Shown piece after piece: positions 16,677 through 26,567 of a stretch of DNA of 64,000 nt. This DNA comes from CADEFX01 sp963840425 (GTDB lineage Bacteria > Pseudomonadota > Alphaproteobacteria > Rhizobiales > Hyphomicrobiaceae): contig CAWIYZ010000014.1 in assembly GCA_963840425.1 (NCBI GenBank), positions 186,001-250,000 of the forward strand, read 5' to 3'. The notes beneath the pieces were generated by a model, which searched no databases, had not been told where the DNA came from, and saw only the letters and a list, made by a program, of their open reading frames with translations. A program made the position numbers and the translations under genes. How positions within the stretch are numbered: position 1 is the stretch's first letter; each line of letters starts with the position of its first letter.

Positions 16677-16746
16677 TCGGGTCGTCGTGGCGCGGGGGAC
16701 AAGGTGCCAGGGCCGTTATCAGGCCCACGCTCGGGAGCGCAAGGGG

Positions 16747-17196
16747 ATGACGGGAATTCACCGGCGCGCGTCAGGAGTTGTTGTCGCATGTGCGATGGCG
16801 GCTAGCCTGTCCGCATGTGGTGCCGTCGATGGCGTCGAGCTCAACGGTAAGATCTTCGATGCACTCGGCGTGTCGACCGGCTCGCTTGGCCCCAGGCCCG
16901 AGCCCAAGGTGGAGCGCCGTTCGCCAATCGTTCTGCCACCTGACGCCAACAGACTGCCTGAGCCGGGATCAGCCCCGGTCGCCGCCAACGCCAATCAGGC
17001 TTGGCCGGTAGATCGCGATCAGAAAAAGGTCGTAGATGCCGCCGAAGCCAAGCGCAAGCAGGATGAACACTGCAAAGACGGCAACTGGAAAGAGAAGGCA
17101 ATGCAGGACGAGGTTGCTGCCTCGCAAGGGCCATCAGGCGGCTGCGGCTCGATCTTCAATGCCTTTTCCAAGAGCTTGTTCGGCGCACAGGAGTAG
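16747..17196 (+). CDS. small lipoprotein downstream of lspA (possibly BamF/DUF3035-like)
   Basis: 149-residue protein with a lipoprotein signal (VVVACAMAASLSAC, lipid-modified Cys near residue 27). A Pro-rich segment follows (RRSPIVLPPDANRLPEPGS), then a charged region with several Cys. In other Alphaproteobacteria a DUF3035 lipoprotein (BamF, an accessory of outer-membrane protein assembly) sits between lspA and M16 peptidase genes, and the position plus the PLPP-type motif suggest the same here. Similarity is limited, so this is tentative. Start ATG 16747; the frame extends upstream inside lspA, but that is not needed. Confidence 0.65.
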   Translation: MTGIHRRASGVVVACAMAASLSACGAVDGVELNGKIFDALGVSTGSLGPRPEPKVERRSPIVLPPDANRLPEPGSAPVAANANQAWPVDRDQKKVVDAAEAKRKQDEHCKDGNWKEKAMQDEVAASQGPSGGCGSIFNAFSKSLFGAQE

Positions 17197-17389
17197 CGCG
17201 GACGGCCGCCCTTGTGCCTGCGCTGCAACCTGCCCACATGAACGCCTTGTCATTTGACAAGGCATGCCCGGAAGCGGAAGACCTCTGGCGTATCGCTGCC
17301 GGTCCCGGGCTGCTGCACAGCCGCAGACCAAAATTCGATCCGGATGCGGCAGTCTCCCAATGCCCTCGCACGACGCGTAGGATCTTCTC

Positions 17390-18787
17390 ATGCTTGCTCG
17401 GGTTCTTTTCCGTCTTTCAATCTTCCTGACTGGGATCACTATGCTGGCTCTCACCTCACAAGACCTGCTCGCGCAAAGCGGCCCCCGGGCGCACGAGTTC
17501 GTCCTCGGCAACGGCATGCAGGTGATCGTGGTCTCCGATCACCGCGCCCCGGTCGTAACGCACATGGTCTGGTACCGGGTCGGCGCCGCCGACGAGCCCC
17601 CGGGTGTGTCCGGCATTGCCCATTTCCTCGAGCACTTGATGTTCAAGTCGACCGACACAATCCCCAACGGCGAGTTCTCGAAGATCATCTCCAGGCTGGG
17701 CGGCCAGGACAACGCGTTCACCGGCCACGACATCACGGCCTATTTCCAGCGCGTCTCCAAGGATCGCCTGAAGCAGGTCATGGAGATGGAGGCTGATCGG
17801 ATGATCAACCTCAAGCTCGACGAGAAAGAGGTGCTGACCGAGCGGCAGGTGATCCTCGAGGAGCGCCGCTCGCGCGTGGAGAACAGCCCTTCGGCCATTC
17901 TCGATGAGCAGATGAACGCCGCACTCTACATGTCGCATCCCTACGGCATCCCGATCATCGGTTGGGAGCATGAGATGGCCAAGCTGTCACCGGCGGACGC
18001 GATGACCTTCTACAAACGCTTTTATGCGCCGAACAATGCGATCCTGGTCGTCACGGGCGATGTGACCGCCGACGAGGTCAAGACGCTGGCGGAGGAGACG
18101 TACGGCAAGATCCCCTCCAACAAGCAAGTGACCTGGCTGCCGCGCCGGCAGGAGCCGCCGCACCGAGCCGCGCGACGCGTCGAGCTCAAGGACCCGCGCG
18201 CAGGCAAGGCCTCGGTGCATCGCTTGTACCTGGCGCCCAGCTATCTCTCGGCCAAGGAAGGCGAGGCAGAAGCGCTCGACCTGCTCTTGAAGATCGCGAC
18301 ATCTGGCCCGACGAGCCGGCTCTACAAGAAGCTCGTCATGGAGGACAAGCTGGCCTCGAGTGCGAGCGGCTGGTATTCGGGCGCGGCGCGCGACAGCGGC
18401 AAGATCTCGATCCACGCCGTTGCCGCTGATGGGGTCGATCTCGACAAGGTCGAGGCTGGAATCGATGCGGTCATGGCGGAGGTGAGAGCCAACGGTGTCA
18501 CCGAAGCCGAGCTGGAGCGTGCGCGCAAAGCTTATCTCGCCGAGTATATTTACGAGTCCGACAACCAGACCTCGCTGGCGCGGCGTTACGGCTGGTCGCT
18601 CACCGTCGGTCGCTCGCTGAAGGACATCGAGGAATGGCCAGCCCGCATCGCCAAAGTCACGCGCGATGACATCAAGAAGGCGGCTGATAAGTACCTGGAT
18701 ATCCGCCATTCGGTAACGGGCACGCTCATTCCGATCGCCCCGGCGCCCAAAGCAGAGGGCACGCCGCAGACACCCTCGAAGACCTAG
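17390..18787 (+). CDS. M16 family zinc peptidase (active subunit)
   Basis: Processing-peptidase-like metalloprotease of 465 residues with an N-terminal signal peptide, so probably periplasmic. It carries the inverted zinc motif HFLEHLMF (HxxEH) at about residues 80-87 and the downstream Glu in EADRMINL, together the full M16 active site. The C-terminal half has the R/Y motif region seen in M16 partners. It is followed after 20 bases by a second M16 protein lacking the zinc motif, and the two probably form a heterodimer. Confidence 0.9.
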   Translation: MLARVLFRLSIFLTGITMLALTSQDLLAQSGPRAHEFVLGNGMQVIVVSDHRAPVVTHMVWYRVGAADEPPGVSGIAHFLEHLMFKSTDTIPNGEFSKIISRLGGQDNAFTGHDITAYFQRVSKDRLKQVMEMEADRMINLKLDEKEVLTERQVILEERRSRVENSPSAILDEQMNAALYMSHPYGIPIIGWEHEMAKLSPADAMTFYKRFYAPNNAILVVTGDVTADEVKTLAEETYGKIPSNKQVTWLPRRQEPPHRAARRVELKDPRAGKASVHRLYLAPSYLSAKEGEAEALDLLLKIATSGPTSRLYKKLVMEDKLASSASGWYSGAARDSGKISIHAVAADGVDLDKVEAGIDAVMAEVRANGVTEAELERARKAYLAEYIYESDNQTSLARRYGWSLTVGRSLKDIEEWPARIAKVTRDDIKKAADKYLDIRHSVTGTLIPIAPAPKAEGTPQTPSKT

Positions 18788-18807
18788 AAAAGGCGGGATA
18801 GAACGTC

Positions 18808-20175
18808 ATGCAGTTGAGCTTCGCGCGCGTGATGCAGACCCCGCGCCGGATGAGCCGGGCGATCATCCTGGCCATCCTTCTCAATTTCCCGTTGATGCTG
18901 CTCGGTGCCGAGGCCCACGCAATGAAAATCCAAAGTGTGAAAAGTCCCGGTGGAATCGAGGCCTGGCTGGTCGAGGAGCACAGTGTGCCGCTCATGGCCA
19001 TGCGCTTCGTGTTCGACGGCGGCAGCGCACAGGACCCGGCCGGCAAGGAGGGCCTCGCCAACTTCCTGTCCGGCATGCTGGACGAAGGTGCGGGCGATCT
19101 GACCTCGACGGCATTCCAGGAGCGGATGGAGGAGCTCGCCGTCAAGATCAGCTTCGACGACGCGCGCGACTCCTTCTACGGCAACTTCGAAACGCTAACG
19201 GCCAATCGCGACCAGGCGGTCGAGCTGCTGCGCCTGGCGTTGACTAAGCCACGCTTCGATCAGGATGCGGTGGACCGCGTGCGCAACCAGCTTCTGGCCA
19301 ACCTCGCGTACGCGGCCAAGAGCCCGGACAAAGTCGCCGCGAAGGCCTGGAGCGCACGCGCTTTCGAAGGGCACCCCTATGGCCGAGCGACCGAAGGCAC
19401 GAGCGAAACGCTGCAGAAAATCTCGCGCCAGGACCTGGAAGACTACAGGAAGCGGGTATTTGCTCGCGACACGCTCAGAGTAGTGGCGGTGGGCGATATC
19501 GACGCCGCCACGCTCGGTCCGCTGCTCGACAAGGTGTTCGGCGGGCTTGCGGCCAAAGCGAAGCTCGACACCGTGACCACAAAGACGCCAGCTGCCAAGG
19601 ACAAGCTGGAAGTGATCGAGATGGACGTCCCGCAGTCGGTCGCGCAGTTCGGCCTGCCTGGAATGGCGCGCAAGGACCCGGACTTCATGGCGGCCTTCGT
19701 GCTGAACCAGATCCTCGGTGGCGGCGGCTTTGCCTCGCGGCTGACCGAAGAGGTGCGCGAGAAGCGCGGGCTTGCCTACTCGGTGTACAGCTATCTACAG
19801 CCCTACAAGCACGCGCCGATCTTCGGCGGCGGCGTTGCCACCAAGAACGAGGAGATCGCGCAATCGCTCGACGTCATCCGCGCCGAGCTGAAGCGCATGG
19901 CGGACGAAGGGCCGACGCAAGTCGAGCTGGACAACGCCAAGAAGTACCTGACCGGCTCGTTTGCGCTACGCTTCGACAGCAACTCCAAGATCGCCAACCA
20001 GCTCCTGTGGATGCTGCAAGAGGACATGGGCATCGACTACGTCGACAAGCGCAACGCGCTGGTGGAGGCGATCACACTGGAAGACACCAAGCGCGCGGCC
20101 AAGCGCCTGCTGAAGACGGACGATCTCATCATCACCGTGGTGGGCAAGCCCAAGGGTCTGCAACCGCGCGGCTAA
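18808..20175 (+). CDS. M16 family peptidase-like protein (zinc motif absent)
   Basis: 455 residues with a signal peptide (IILAILLNFPLMLLGAEAHA). It has the M16 fold, but where HxxEH should be it reads NFLSGMLDEGAG, so it cannot bind zinc. The substrate-binding motif LTEEVREKRGLAYSVYS, typical of the non-catalytic subunit, is intact. Immediately downstream of the active M16 gene, it is the expected inactive partner. Confidence 0.9.
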   Translation: MQLSFARVMQTPRRMSRAIILAILLNFPLMLLGAEAHAMKIQSVKSPGGIEAWLVEEHSVPLMAMRFVFDGGSAQDPAGKEGLANFLSGMLDEGAGDLTSTAFQERMEELAVKISFDDARDSFYGNFETLTANRDQAVELLRLALTKPRFDQDAVDRVRNQLLANLAYAAKSPDKVAAKAWSARAFEGHPYGRATEGTSETLQKISRQDLEDYRKRVFARDTLRVVAVGDIDAATLGPLLDKVFGGLAAKAKLDTVTTKTPAAKDKLEVIEMDVPQSVAQFGLPGMARKDPDFMAAFVLNQILGGGGFASRLTEEVREKRGLAYSVYSYLQPYKHAPIFGGGVATKNEEIAQSLDVIRAELKRMADEGPTQVELDNAKKYLTGSFALRFDSNSKIANQLLWMLQEDMGIDYVDKRNALVEAITLEDTKRAAKRLLKTDDLIITVVGKPKGLQPRG

Positions 20176-20310
20176 AGCAGGATCGCTCCAGATTGCATCG
20201 CGTGCGCGATCCATCTGGAGCGTTAGTCCTGCTCCGTATCTAGAGGTTAGAGCGCGTTTCACGGCTCATATGGAAGCCGAATTGCTTCCATATGAGCCGA
20301 TCGCGCTCTA
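20176..20310 (-). repeat. bipartite palindromic intergenic repeat, copy C (inverted)
   Basis: Reading the minus strand gives the same two-hairpin order as copies A, B and D: gagcgcgatcgg...catatggaagc / gcttccatatg...cgcgctc, then gagcagga...ccagatggatcgc / gcgatgcaatctgg...gatcctgct. It follows directly on the stop codon of the second M16 gene. Confidence 0.8.
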
Positions 20311-20404
20311 GGTCTTGGTTTCACGCCTATCCCGGGGTACATGGCATCAGGCTCCGCGGGCCATTCTTGGCGCCTCGAGGCGATGTCGGACCGGGATCAA
20401 CACC

Positions 20405-21778
20405 ATGCAGCGTCAGTTTGAGAGCCAGATCGTTGGAACCAACGCAGACACGCTCCTGGTCCAGCGCCTCGACGGCTGCCTGGAAACCCGGATAGGAGCG
20501 GCCGGCCTCCCGGCCGGCAGCCTGGAGAGATGGACCGACAAGCTGGCGCCGGTGCTGGCCGATCTCAGCCAAGCCTATCGCAGCGGCAGCCTGCCGCTAT
20601 TGCGCGTGCCGGAAACCACCGACGACATCGCCCCGGCCGAGGCCGCATTGGCGCGCTTGAGTCGAGGCGCGCGCGTCATCGTGTTCTTCGGGACAGGAGG
20701 CTCGGGCCTCGGCGGACAAACCTTGGCGCAGCTTGCCGGCTGGAACATTCCGGGGGGCGCGGATGCCGCGCAGATGACGCGCCCTCGCACGCGTTTCTAC
20801 GACAACTTCGATCCTATAACGCTCGAGGGCGCGCTGGCATCGCTCAACCTGGAGACCACGCGGTTCGTGATGATCTCCAAGTCCGGCGGCACGCCCGAGA
20901 CACTGGTGCAGGCCGTGGCCGCAATGCAGGCCGTGAAGGCGGCCGGGCTCGCGCACCGCCTCCCCGACCTTTTCCTCGGCCTGACGGAACCGGCTCAGCC
21001 GGGCAAGAGCAACGGACTGAGGGCCTTGTGCGAAGCTCACGGCATCCCGACGCTCGACCACCATACCGGCATCGGCGGCCGGTTTTCGGGGCTGACCAAT
21101 GTCGGCCTGCTGCCGGCGCTAGCCCGTGGCCTCGACGTACGCGCGTTGCGGGCCGGGGCCAAAGCCGCGGTGGACGGCCTGCTCGGTGCGGCGAAGCCCA
21201 GCGAATTTGCGCCTGCGCTCGGCGCTGCTGCCGCCGTCGGTCTTGCGCGCGAGCGCGGCATCCGCGTGCTCGTCATGATGCCTTATGCCGACCGGCTCGG
21301 AAAACTGGCCGAGTGGTTCGTGCAGCTCTGGGCCGAGAGCCTCGGCAAGGATGGGCAGGGCACGACGCCGGTGGCGTGTCTCGGCCCTGTCGACCAACAC
21401 AGCCAACTCCAGCTGTTCATGGATGGCCCGAAGGAGCACTACATTACGGTGGTGCGGACCGCGACCGCCGGCGGAGGACCCAGCATCGAGCCCTCGCTCG
21501 CGGCGCAGGCGGGGCTCGACTACATGGCCGGGCGCACGGTGGGTGACGTTGTCGATGCGCAGGCACACGCCGTTCCCGAGGCGCTGATGCGCGCCGGCCG
21601 CCCGGTGCGAACGATCGACCTGCCCCGGCTTGACGAGCGGGCGCTCGGCGCGTTGATGATGCACCTGATGCTGGAGACGATTCTCGCGGCCCGGCTGCTC
21701 GGCGTCGATGCCTTCGATCAGCCGGCCGTGGAGCTCTCCAAGGTCCTCACCCGCGAGCGCCTGGCGCAGAAGGGCTAG
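20405..21778 (+). CDS. pgi: glucose-6-phosphate isomerase
   Basis: Interconverts glucose-6-phosphate and fructose-6-phosphate. The 457-residue protein has two SIS-type sugar-isomerase domains. FFGTGGSGLGGQTL and MISKSGGTPETL are the phosphate-binding loops, EWFVQLWAESLGKDGQG contains the conserved Glu region, and FDQPAVELSK is the C-terminal PGI signature with the catalytic Lys. The start was chosen at ATG 20405, just after repeat copy C. mutL follows after 32 bases. Confidence 0.92.
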   Translation: MQRQFESQIVGTNADTLLVQRLDGCLETRIGAAGLPAGSLERWTDKLAPVLADLSQAYRSGSLPLLRVPETTDDIAPAEAALARLSRGARVIVFFGTGGSGLGGQTLAQLAGWNIPGGADAAQMTRPRTRFYDNFDPITLEGALASLNLETTRFVMISKSGGTPETLVQAVAAMQAVKAAGLAHRLPDLFLGLTEPAQPGKSNGLRALCEAHGIPTLDHHTGIGGRFSGLTNVGLLPALARGLDVRALRAGAKAAVDGLLGAAKPSEFAPALGAAAAVGLARERGIRVLVMMPYADRLGKLAEWFVQLWAESLGKDGQGTTPVACLGPVDQHSQLQLFMDGPKEHYITVVRTATAGGGPSIEPSLAAQAGLDYMAGRTVGDVVDAQAHAVPEALMRAGRPVRTIDLPRLDERALGALMMHLMLETILAARLLGVDAFDQPAVELSKVLTRERLAQKG

Positions 21779-21810
21779 GCGGCCGCGCGGTTCGATGGGA
21801 ACCCGTTTTG

Positions 21811-23593
21811 ATGGCCGTTCGCCAGCTCACAGCCGACACTGTCAACCGCATCGCCGCGGGCGAGGTGGTCGAGCGGCCGGCCAGCGTTGTCAAAGAGCTG
21901 GTCGAGAACGCCATCGATGCCGGCGCGCGACGGATCGAGGTGGTGACAGCCAACGGCGGGCTGTCGCTGGTGCGGGTGACTGACGATGGCGCCGGCATGG
22001 ATGCTGCGGATCTGGCGCTGTGCGTGGAACGGCACGCGACCTCCAAGCTCTCGGACGAGGACCTGTTCAACATCGGCACGCTCGGCTTTCGCGGCGAGGC
22101 GCTGCCGTCGATCGGATCGGTGGCGGAGCTGGTGATCCGCACGCGCAGGCCGGAGGCGCCGTACGGCCTCGAGCTGACTGTCGATCGCGGCGCCAAGGGC
22201 GAGGTGCGACCGTCGGCAGTCAATCCGGGGACGAGCGTGGAGGTGCGCGCGCTTTTTTCGGCGACGCCGGCGCGGCTCAAGTTCATGAAATCCGAGCGGG
22301 CCGAGAACCTGGCCATCTCGGAGACGGTCAAGCGTCTGGCCATGGCGCATCCGACCATCGGCTTCACGCTGACGACAGGAGAGCGTGCCGGCCTGAAGCT
22401 GCCGGCGTGTCCGCTCGGTCCTGACGGGCGCCTACAGCGGCTCGGCCGCATCATGGGGCGCGAGTTTCTGGATGATGCGCTGGCGCTCGACGGTGAGCGC
22501 GACGGCGTGCGCGTGGTCGGCTTTGCGGGCCTGCCCACGTTGCACCGGCCCGACAGCGGCCTGCAGTTCCTGTTCGTCAACGGCCGGCCGGTGCGCGACC
22601 GCCTGCTGCTCGGCGCCGTGCGCGCGGCGTATGGCGACCTGGTGCCGAAGGGCCGTCACCCGCTGTTGGCGATCTTCGTCGAGCTCGATCCGCGCACCGT
22701 CGATGTCAACGTGCATCCGACCAAGGCCGAAGTGCGCTTCCGCGATCCGGCCCTGGTGCGCAGCCTCATCATCGGCGGCCTGCGGCAGACGCTGGAGAGC
22801 GCCGGCCACCGCGCGAGCGCGCAGGGCGGAGCACGAATGCTGGAGACGCTGGCAGCCGGCGGCACGTCCGGCGCTGGTCAGGATTGGCCCACGAGCGGTC
22901 ATCGATTCTCAGAAGGGTTCGGCGAGGCGATGCAAGCACCGCTATGGGGATTGGATGCGCCGAGCGCCGATACCTCAGCCGCGGTCACTCCGATCGACGA
23001 CAATGTGCTCGACCGGCCGCTCGGCGCAGCGCGCGCACAACTGCACGAGACCTACATCGTGGCCGAGACGCGCTACTCGGTCGTCATCGTCGACCAGCAC
23101 GCAGCCCACGAGCGCCTCGTCTACGAGCGTATGAAGACCATGCTGGCCAACGGCGGCGTTGCGCGGCAGGGCCTGCTCATTCCCGAGGTCGTGGAGCTCG
23201 ATGCGGAGGAGGCGGAGGCGCTGATCGAGGCTGCTCCGGCGCTGGCGCGGCTGGGGCTTGGATTGGAAGCATTCGGCACCGGCGCCGTGCTGGTGCGCGA
23301 GGTGCCTGCGCTGCTCGGTGACGCCGATATCAAAGGTCTGGTGCGCGACCTTGCACGTGAGGTCATCGACGAGGGCACTGATCGCATCCTGCAGGATCGG
23401 CTGGAAGCCGTGTGCTCACGCATGGCCTGCCACGGCAGCGTGCGCGCCGGACGGCGACTTCACGCCCGAGGAGATGAACGCGCTGCTGCGCGAGATGGAG
23501 GCGACGCCCCATTCCGGCCAGTGCAACCACGGCCGGCCGACCTGGGTGGAGCTGAAACGCGGCGACATCGAGCGCCTGTTCGGGCGCCGCTGA
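21811..23593 (+). CDS. mutL: DNA mismatch repair protein MutL (C-terminal frameshift)
   Basis: Mismatch-repair ATPase. The GHKL ATPase motifs are complete: IAAGEVVERPASVVKELVENAIDAG, DDGAGM and GFRGEALPSIGSV. The MutL linker and the start of the dimerisation/endonuclease domain follow (VDQHAAHERLVYERM). Around 23455-23470 the frame changes: the continuous frame reads into nonsense and would stop at 23658. One surplus base near CTTCACG brings back PEEMNALLREMEATPHSGQCNHGRPTW, ELKRGDIERLFGRR and a stop at 23593. The restored protein is about 594 residues, normal for the family. If the shift is real, the metal-binding C-terminal motif would be lost, with a possible mutator effect. Confidence 0.9.
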
Positions 23594-23599
23594 CGCGCA

Positions 23600-24601
23600 T
23601 TATCGATCCGGCTGCTCGATGGCTGGCGGTGGGAGCGCGGGCCCAGCCCATAGGATGATCAGAACGCCAACCACGACGGCGGCAATGGCTGGCAGTGTCT
23701 GCCACTCCATGGGCATAGGCCGCAGGACACCGGCCGCGGCAGCGGCCTGCTGGGCGATCAGTGTCGCAACCGGGGTGAAGGCCGTCGTGGCGATGAAGCT
23801 CTCGGTGCCGATCTTCACCACCGAGGAGAACGACAGATACTGCATGGCCGTCAGCACCATTGCGCCAACGAGCAAGGCCACCAGTAGCGTGGGCAGGTGC
23901 TGGAAATCGGCAATCGAGGGCAGCCATGGGCTCGGGCCGAGCCTGCCTGCGGCAACCGCCATCAGCAAGAAGATAATCAGCGTTCCGGCACAGGATGTGA
24001 CCAGCAGCACGAGCCCCGTGACACGCATCTTCTCGTGCACGGTCTGCGCGCTCCTGTTCCAGGGGTGGAATTCTGTCGCGAACGTGCGCGTGTTCATGAT
24101 GAGCGCGCAACCTAACGCCAGCGCAAGACCATGCAGCGCGTTCGCGGGCTCCAGCACAAGGCACAGGGCCGCAACGCCAATGAGCACGACCGCAGCGCCC
24201 CAGACGGCACGCCTCTGCGGCCGTCGGCCGTGAACCAAGATGCCCATCGCCATGGCGAGCGGAATTCCGAGGCGAGTGAGCACACTGGCCTCGGCCGGCG
24301 TCACGTACCACAGCATCAGGTAGTACAGCGCCTCCATGCCGATGATGCCGAAGCCCACGACCCAGCTCAGCGGCGACAGCATGATGCGCAGGGCATCGGG
24401 TCCCGGGCCGGTCAGCGCCAACAGCGTGCATGACGCAATCAGCATGGCGTAGACGAGGAACGCCACCGGATGTGCGCCGACCGCGTGCGCGCCGGCGTAG
24501 CTCAAATTCAGCACCGCGATAGTGAGGACGAACAGGCCGGCCTCGATCTGGCCACTGCGGCGGACACGCGCGGGCGCAACGGGAGCTTGAACCGCGGACA
24601 C
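23600..24601 (-). CDS. EamA/DMT-family transporter
   Basis: 333-residue integral membrane protein with about ten hydrophobic segments in two repeats, typical of the drug/metabolite (EamA) superfamily. The second repeat shows AMQYLSFSSVVKIGTESFIATTAFTPVATL, the usual helix 8-9 region. The start is GTG 24601, chosen because GGGAGG lies 8 bases before it; the open frame upstream runs through rsmD and is a shadow. It is convergent with mutL (6 bases apart) and 22 bases downstream of rsmD. The substrate is unknown. Confidence 0.8.
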   Translation of the reverse strand: MSAVQAPVAPARVRRSGQIEAGLFVLTIAVLNLSYAGAHAVGAHPVAFLVYAMLIASCTLLALTGPGPDALRIMLSPLSWVVGFGIIGMEALYYLMLWYVTPAEASVLTRLGIPLAMAMGILVHGRRPQRRAVWGAAVVLIGVAALCLVLEPANALHGLALALGCALIMNTRTFATEFHPWNRSAQTVHEKMRVTGLVLLVTSCAGTLIIFLLMAVAAGRLGPSPWLPSIADFQHLPTLLVALLVGAMVLTAMQYLSFSSVVKIGTESFIATTAFTPVATLIAQQAAAAAGVLRPMPMEWQTLPAIAAVVVGVLIILWAGPALPPPAIEQPDR

Positions 24602-24623
24602 GCGTCGGGCCTCCCTCGACCTG

Positions 24624-25184
24624 CTAGCCCTTGAACCGGGCGAATGCCGCCTGTGTATCACCCCAGCGCCGCACGTCGAGGACTTCGTAGCCGACGGGCC
24701 ATGCGATGGCGGCGCCCGCGCTTTCTTCCAGAACCACAACCGCTTCGCGAGCCAGCCAGCCCCCTTCAGCCAGGACCGCGAGCACTCGCTCGCCGAGTTG
24801 CTTGCCGTAGGGCGGATCGAGAAAGGCGAGGTTGCATGGCGGACGCTTGCCCGCAGGTGCGAGGCGCGTGGCGTCGCCGGCCAGGATCTCGCACGACGCG
24901 TCGAAATCGAGCAGCGCGATGTTCCTGCTGAGCAAGGTGCGCGCGGCGCTGTCCTTCTCCACAAAAATGCAATGCGCCGCGCCGCGCGACAGGGCCTCGA
25001 ACCCCAGAGCGCCAGTGCCAGAGAAAAGATCGATGATGTGCGCGCCTTCGAGCGCGAGGTCGTCGATGCCATGCGTGAGGATATTGAAGATCGCGCCTCG
25101 CACCCGATCGGAAGTCGGACGAATGCGATCGTCGGCCGGAGTGATCAAATGCCGGCCGCGCCAGCTTCCAGCAATGATTCTCAC
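24624..25184 (-). CDS. rsmD: 16S rRNA (guanine966-N2)-methyltransferase RsmD
   Basis: Methylates G966 of 16S rRNA. The 186-residue protein starts MRIIAGSWRGR, the family's standard N-terminus. RPTSDRVRGAIFNIL is next, then IDLFSGTGALGFEALSRGA (SAM site) and the catalytic FLDPPYG. The start is GTG 25184, which overlaps the rluB stop (GTGA), so the two are translationally coupled. Confidence 0.93.
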   Translation of the reverse strand: MRIIAGSWRGRHLITPADDRIRPTSDRVRGAIFNILTHGIDDLALEGAHIIDLFSGTGALGFEALSRGAAHCIFVEKDSAARTLLSRNIALLDFDASCEILAGDATRLAPAGKRPPCNLAFLDPPYGKQLGERVLAVLAEGGWLAREAVVVLEESAGAAIAWPVGYEVLDVRRWGDTQAAFARFKG

Positions 25185-26059
25185 GTCTTCGATCCTGCTT
25201 GATCGCGACGGACCAGCGGCCGGCCACGGCGAACAGCCTCGGCCTCCTCGGCCAGCCCCAGCTCGCGGGTGAGCCTGGGGCCCAGCTGCTCGGCGAGCAC
25301 GCGCCGGCGCACGGCCTCGACGGCCCCCGGCTGCAGCTCCAGAAGCTGGAACGGTCCGAACGAGATGCGGATGAGCCGGTTGACGTCGAGCGCGAGCGTA
25401 GACAGGATCTTGCGCACCTCCCGGTTCTTGCCCTCGCGCAGCCCAATGCTGAGCCACACGTTGGCGCCCTGCTCCTTGTCGAGCGTCGCCTCGATCGGGC
25501 CATAGCGCACGCCTTCGATCTCGATGCCATCCTTGAGCTTATCGAGACTGTCTTGAGCGACGCGGCCATGCGCGCGCACGCGATAGCGGCGCAGCCAGCC
25601 GGTTGACGGCAGCTCCAGATGGCGTGCGAGCGCACCATCGTTGGTCAGCAGCAGCAGGCCTTCGGTATTGAAGTCGAGCCGCCCGATGGAAACCACGCGC
25701 GGCATCTCGGGCGGCAGCTTCTCGAACACGGTCGGGCGGCCCTGCGGATCGCGGTGCGTGGTGACGAGCCCGCGCGGCTTGTGATAGCGCCACAGGCGCA
25801 CCGGCTCGGCCGCGGGCAGCGGCTTGCCGTCGACCAGAATGCGGTCGGATGTGCTGACGTCACGGGCGGGAGATTTGAGCACCTCGCCGTTGACGCTGAC
25901 ACGCCCCGCCTCGATCCAGCGCTCGGCGTCCCGGCGCGAGCACAGACCAGCGCGGGCCATGGCCTTGGCGATGCGCATGGGGCCGCCCGGCGCATCCGCG
26001 GCGGCTGGCGCATTTACTCCCCTGCGGGCCGGGCGTTGACCTGGGCGAGGCGCGGGCAT
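25181..26059 (-). CDS. 23S rRNA pseudouridine synthase RluB/RsuA family
   Basis: 292-residue pseudouridine synthase. The S4 RNA-binding domain is at about 30-75 (MRIAKAMARAGLCSRRDAERWI), followed by the catalytic loop GRLDFNTEGLLLLTNDG with the active-site Asp. REGKNREVRKI is the family's C-terminal motif. Substrate is probably 23S rRNA U2605 (RluB type), but RluB, RluE and RluF are not separated by eye. It is divergent from tadA with 49 bases between, and overlaps rsmD downstream. Confidence 0.9.
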   Translation of the reverse strand: MPAPRPGQRPARRGVNAPAAADAPGGPMRIAKAMARAGLCSRRDAERWIEAGRVSVNGEVLKSPARDVSTSDRILVDGKPLPAAEPVRLWRYHKPRGLVTTHRDPQGRPTVFEKLPPEMPRVVSIGRLDFNTEGLLLLTNDGALARHLELPSTGWLRRYRVRAHGRVAQDSLDKLKDGIEIEGVRYGPIEATLDKEQGANVWLSIGLREGKNREVRKILSTLALDVNRLIRISFGPFQLLELQPGAVEAVRRRVLAEQLGPRLTRELGLAEEAEAVRRGRPLVRRDQAGSKT

Positions 26060-26108
26060 GCTATGGGTTTCCAGTCCTTGTCGATGGAATGCAATCGAGC
26101 CGCCCCTT

Positions 26109-26567
26109 ATGGCATCCCGCGCGCCGACGAGCCACATGCAGACCGCCTTGGCCGAAGCCGAAAGCGCGGCAGCACGCGGCGAGGTGCCGGTTGGAGCGGT
26201 CGTTGTCGCATCCGATGGCCGCGTGCTGGCGAGCGCCGGCAATCGCACGCGCGAGCTGAAAGACCCGACCGCGCATGCCGAGCTGCTGGCCATCCGCGCC
26301 GCCTGCGCCGTGCTCGGCGAGGAACGGCTCGCCGGCTGCGATCTCTACGTGACGCTGGAGCCGTGTGCCATGTGCGCGGCTGCCATCTCGTTTGCGCGCA
26401 TCCGCAGGCTCTATTTCGGCGCATCCGATCCCAAGGGCGGCGGCGTCGAGCACGGGCCGCGCATCTTCAATCAGCCGACCTGCCACCACGCGCCCGAGGT
26501 CTACGGCGGGATCGAGGAGGCTGCCGCGGCGCGGCTGCTGACGCAGTTCTTCGCCGAGCGCCGCTAG
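26109..26567 (+). CDS. tadA: tRNA-specific adenosine deaminase TadA
   Basis: Deaminates adenosine 34 of tRNA-Arg to inosine. The 152-residue protein has the zinc/deaminase motif HAELLAIRAA (HAE) and LEPCAMCAAAISFARI (PCxxC), and ends with RLLTQFFAERR. It lies head-to-head with rluB, a conserved rhizobial arrangement. The last 100 bases overlap the 3' end of a convergent gene. Confidence 0.95.
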   Translation: MASRAPTSHMQTALAEAESAAARGEVPVGAVVVASDGRVLASAGNRTRELKDPTAHAELLAIRAACAVLGEERLAGCDLYVTLEPCAMCAAAISFARIRRLYFGASDPKGGGVEHGPRIFNQPTCHHAPEVYGGIEEAAAARLLTQFFAERR

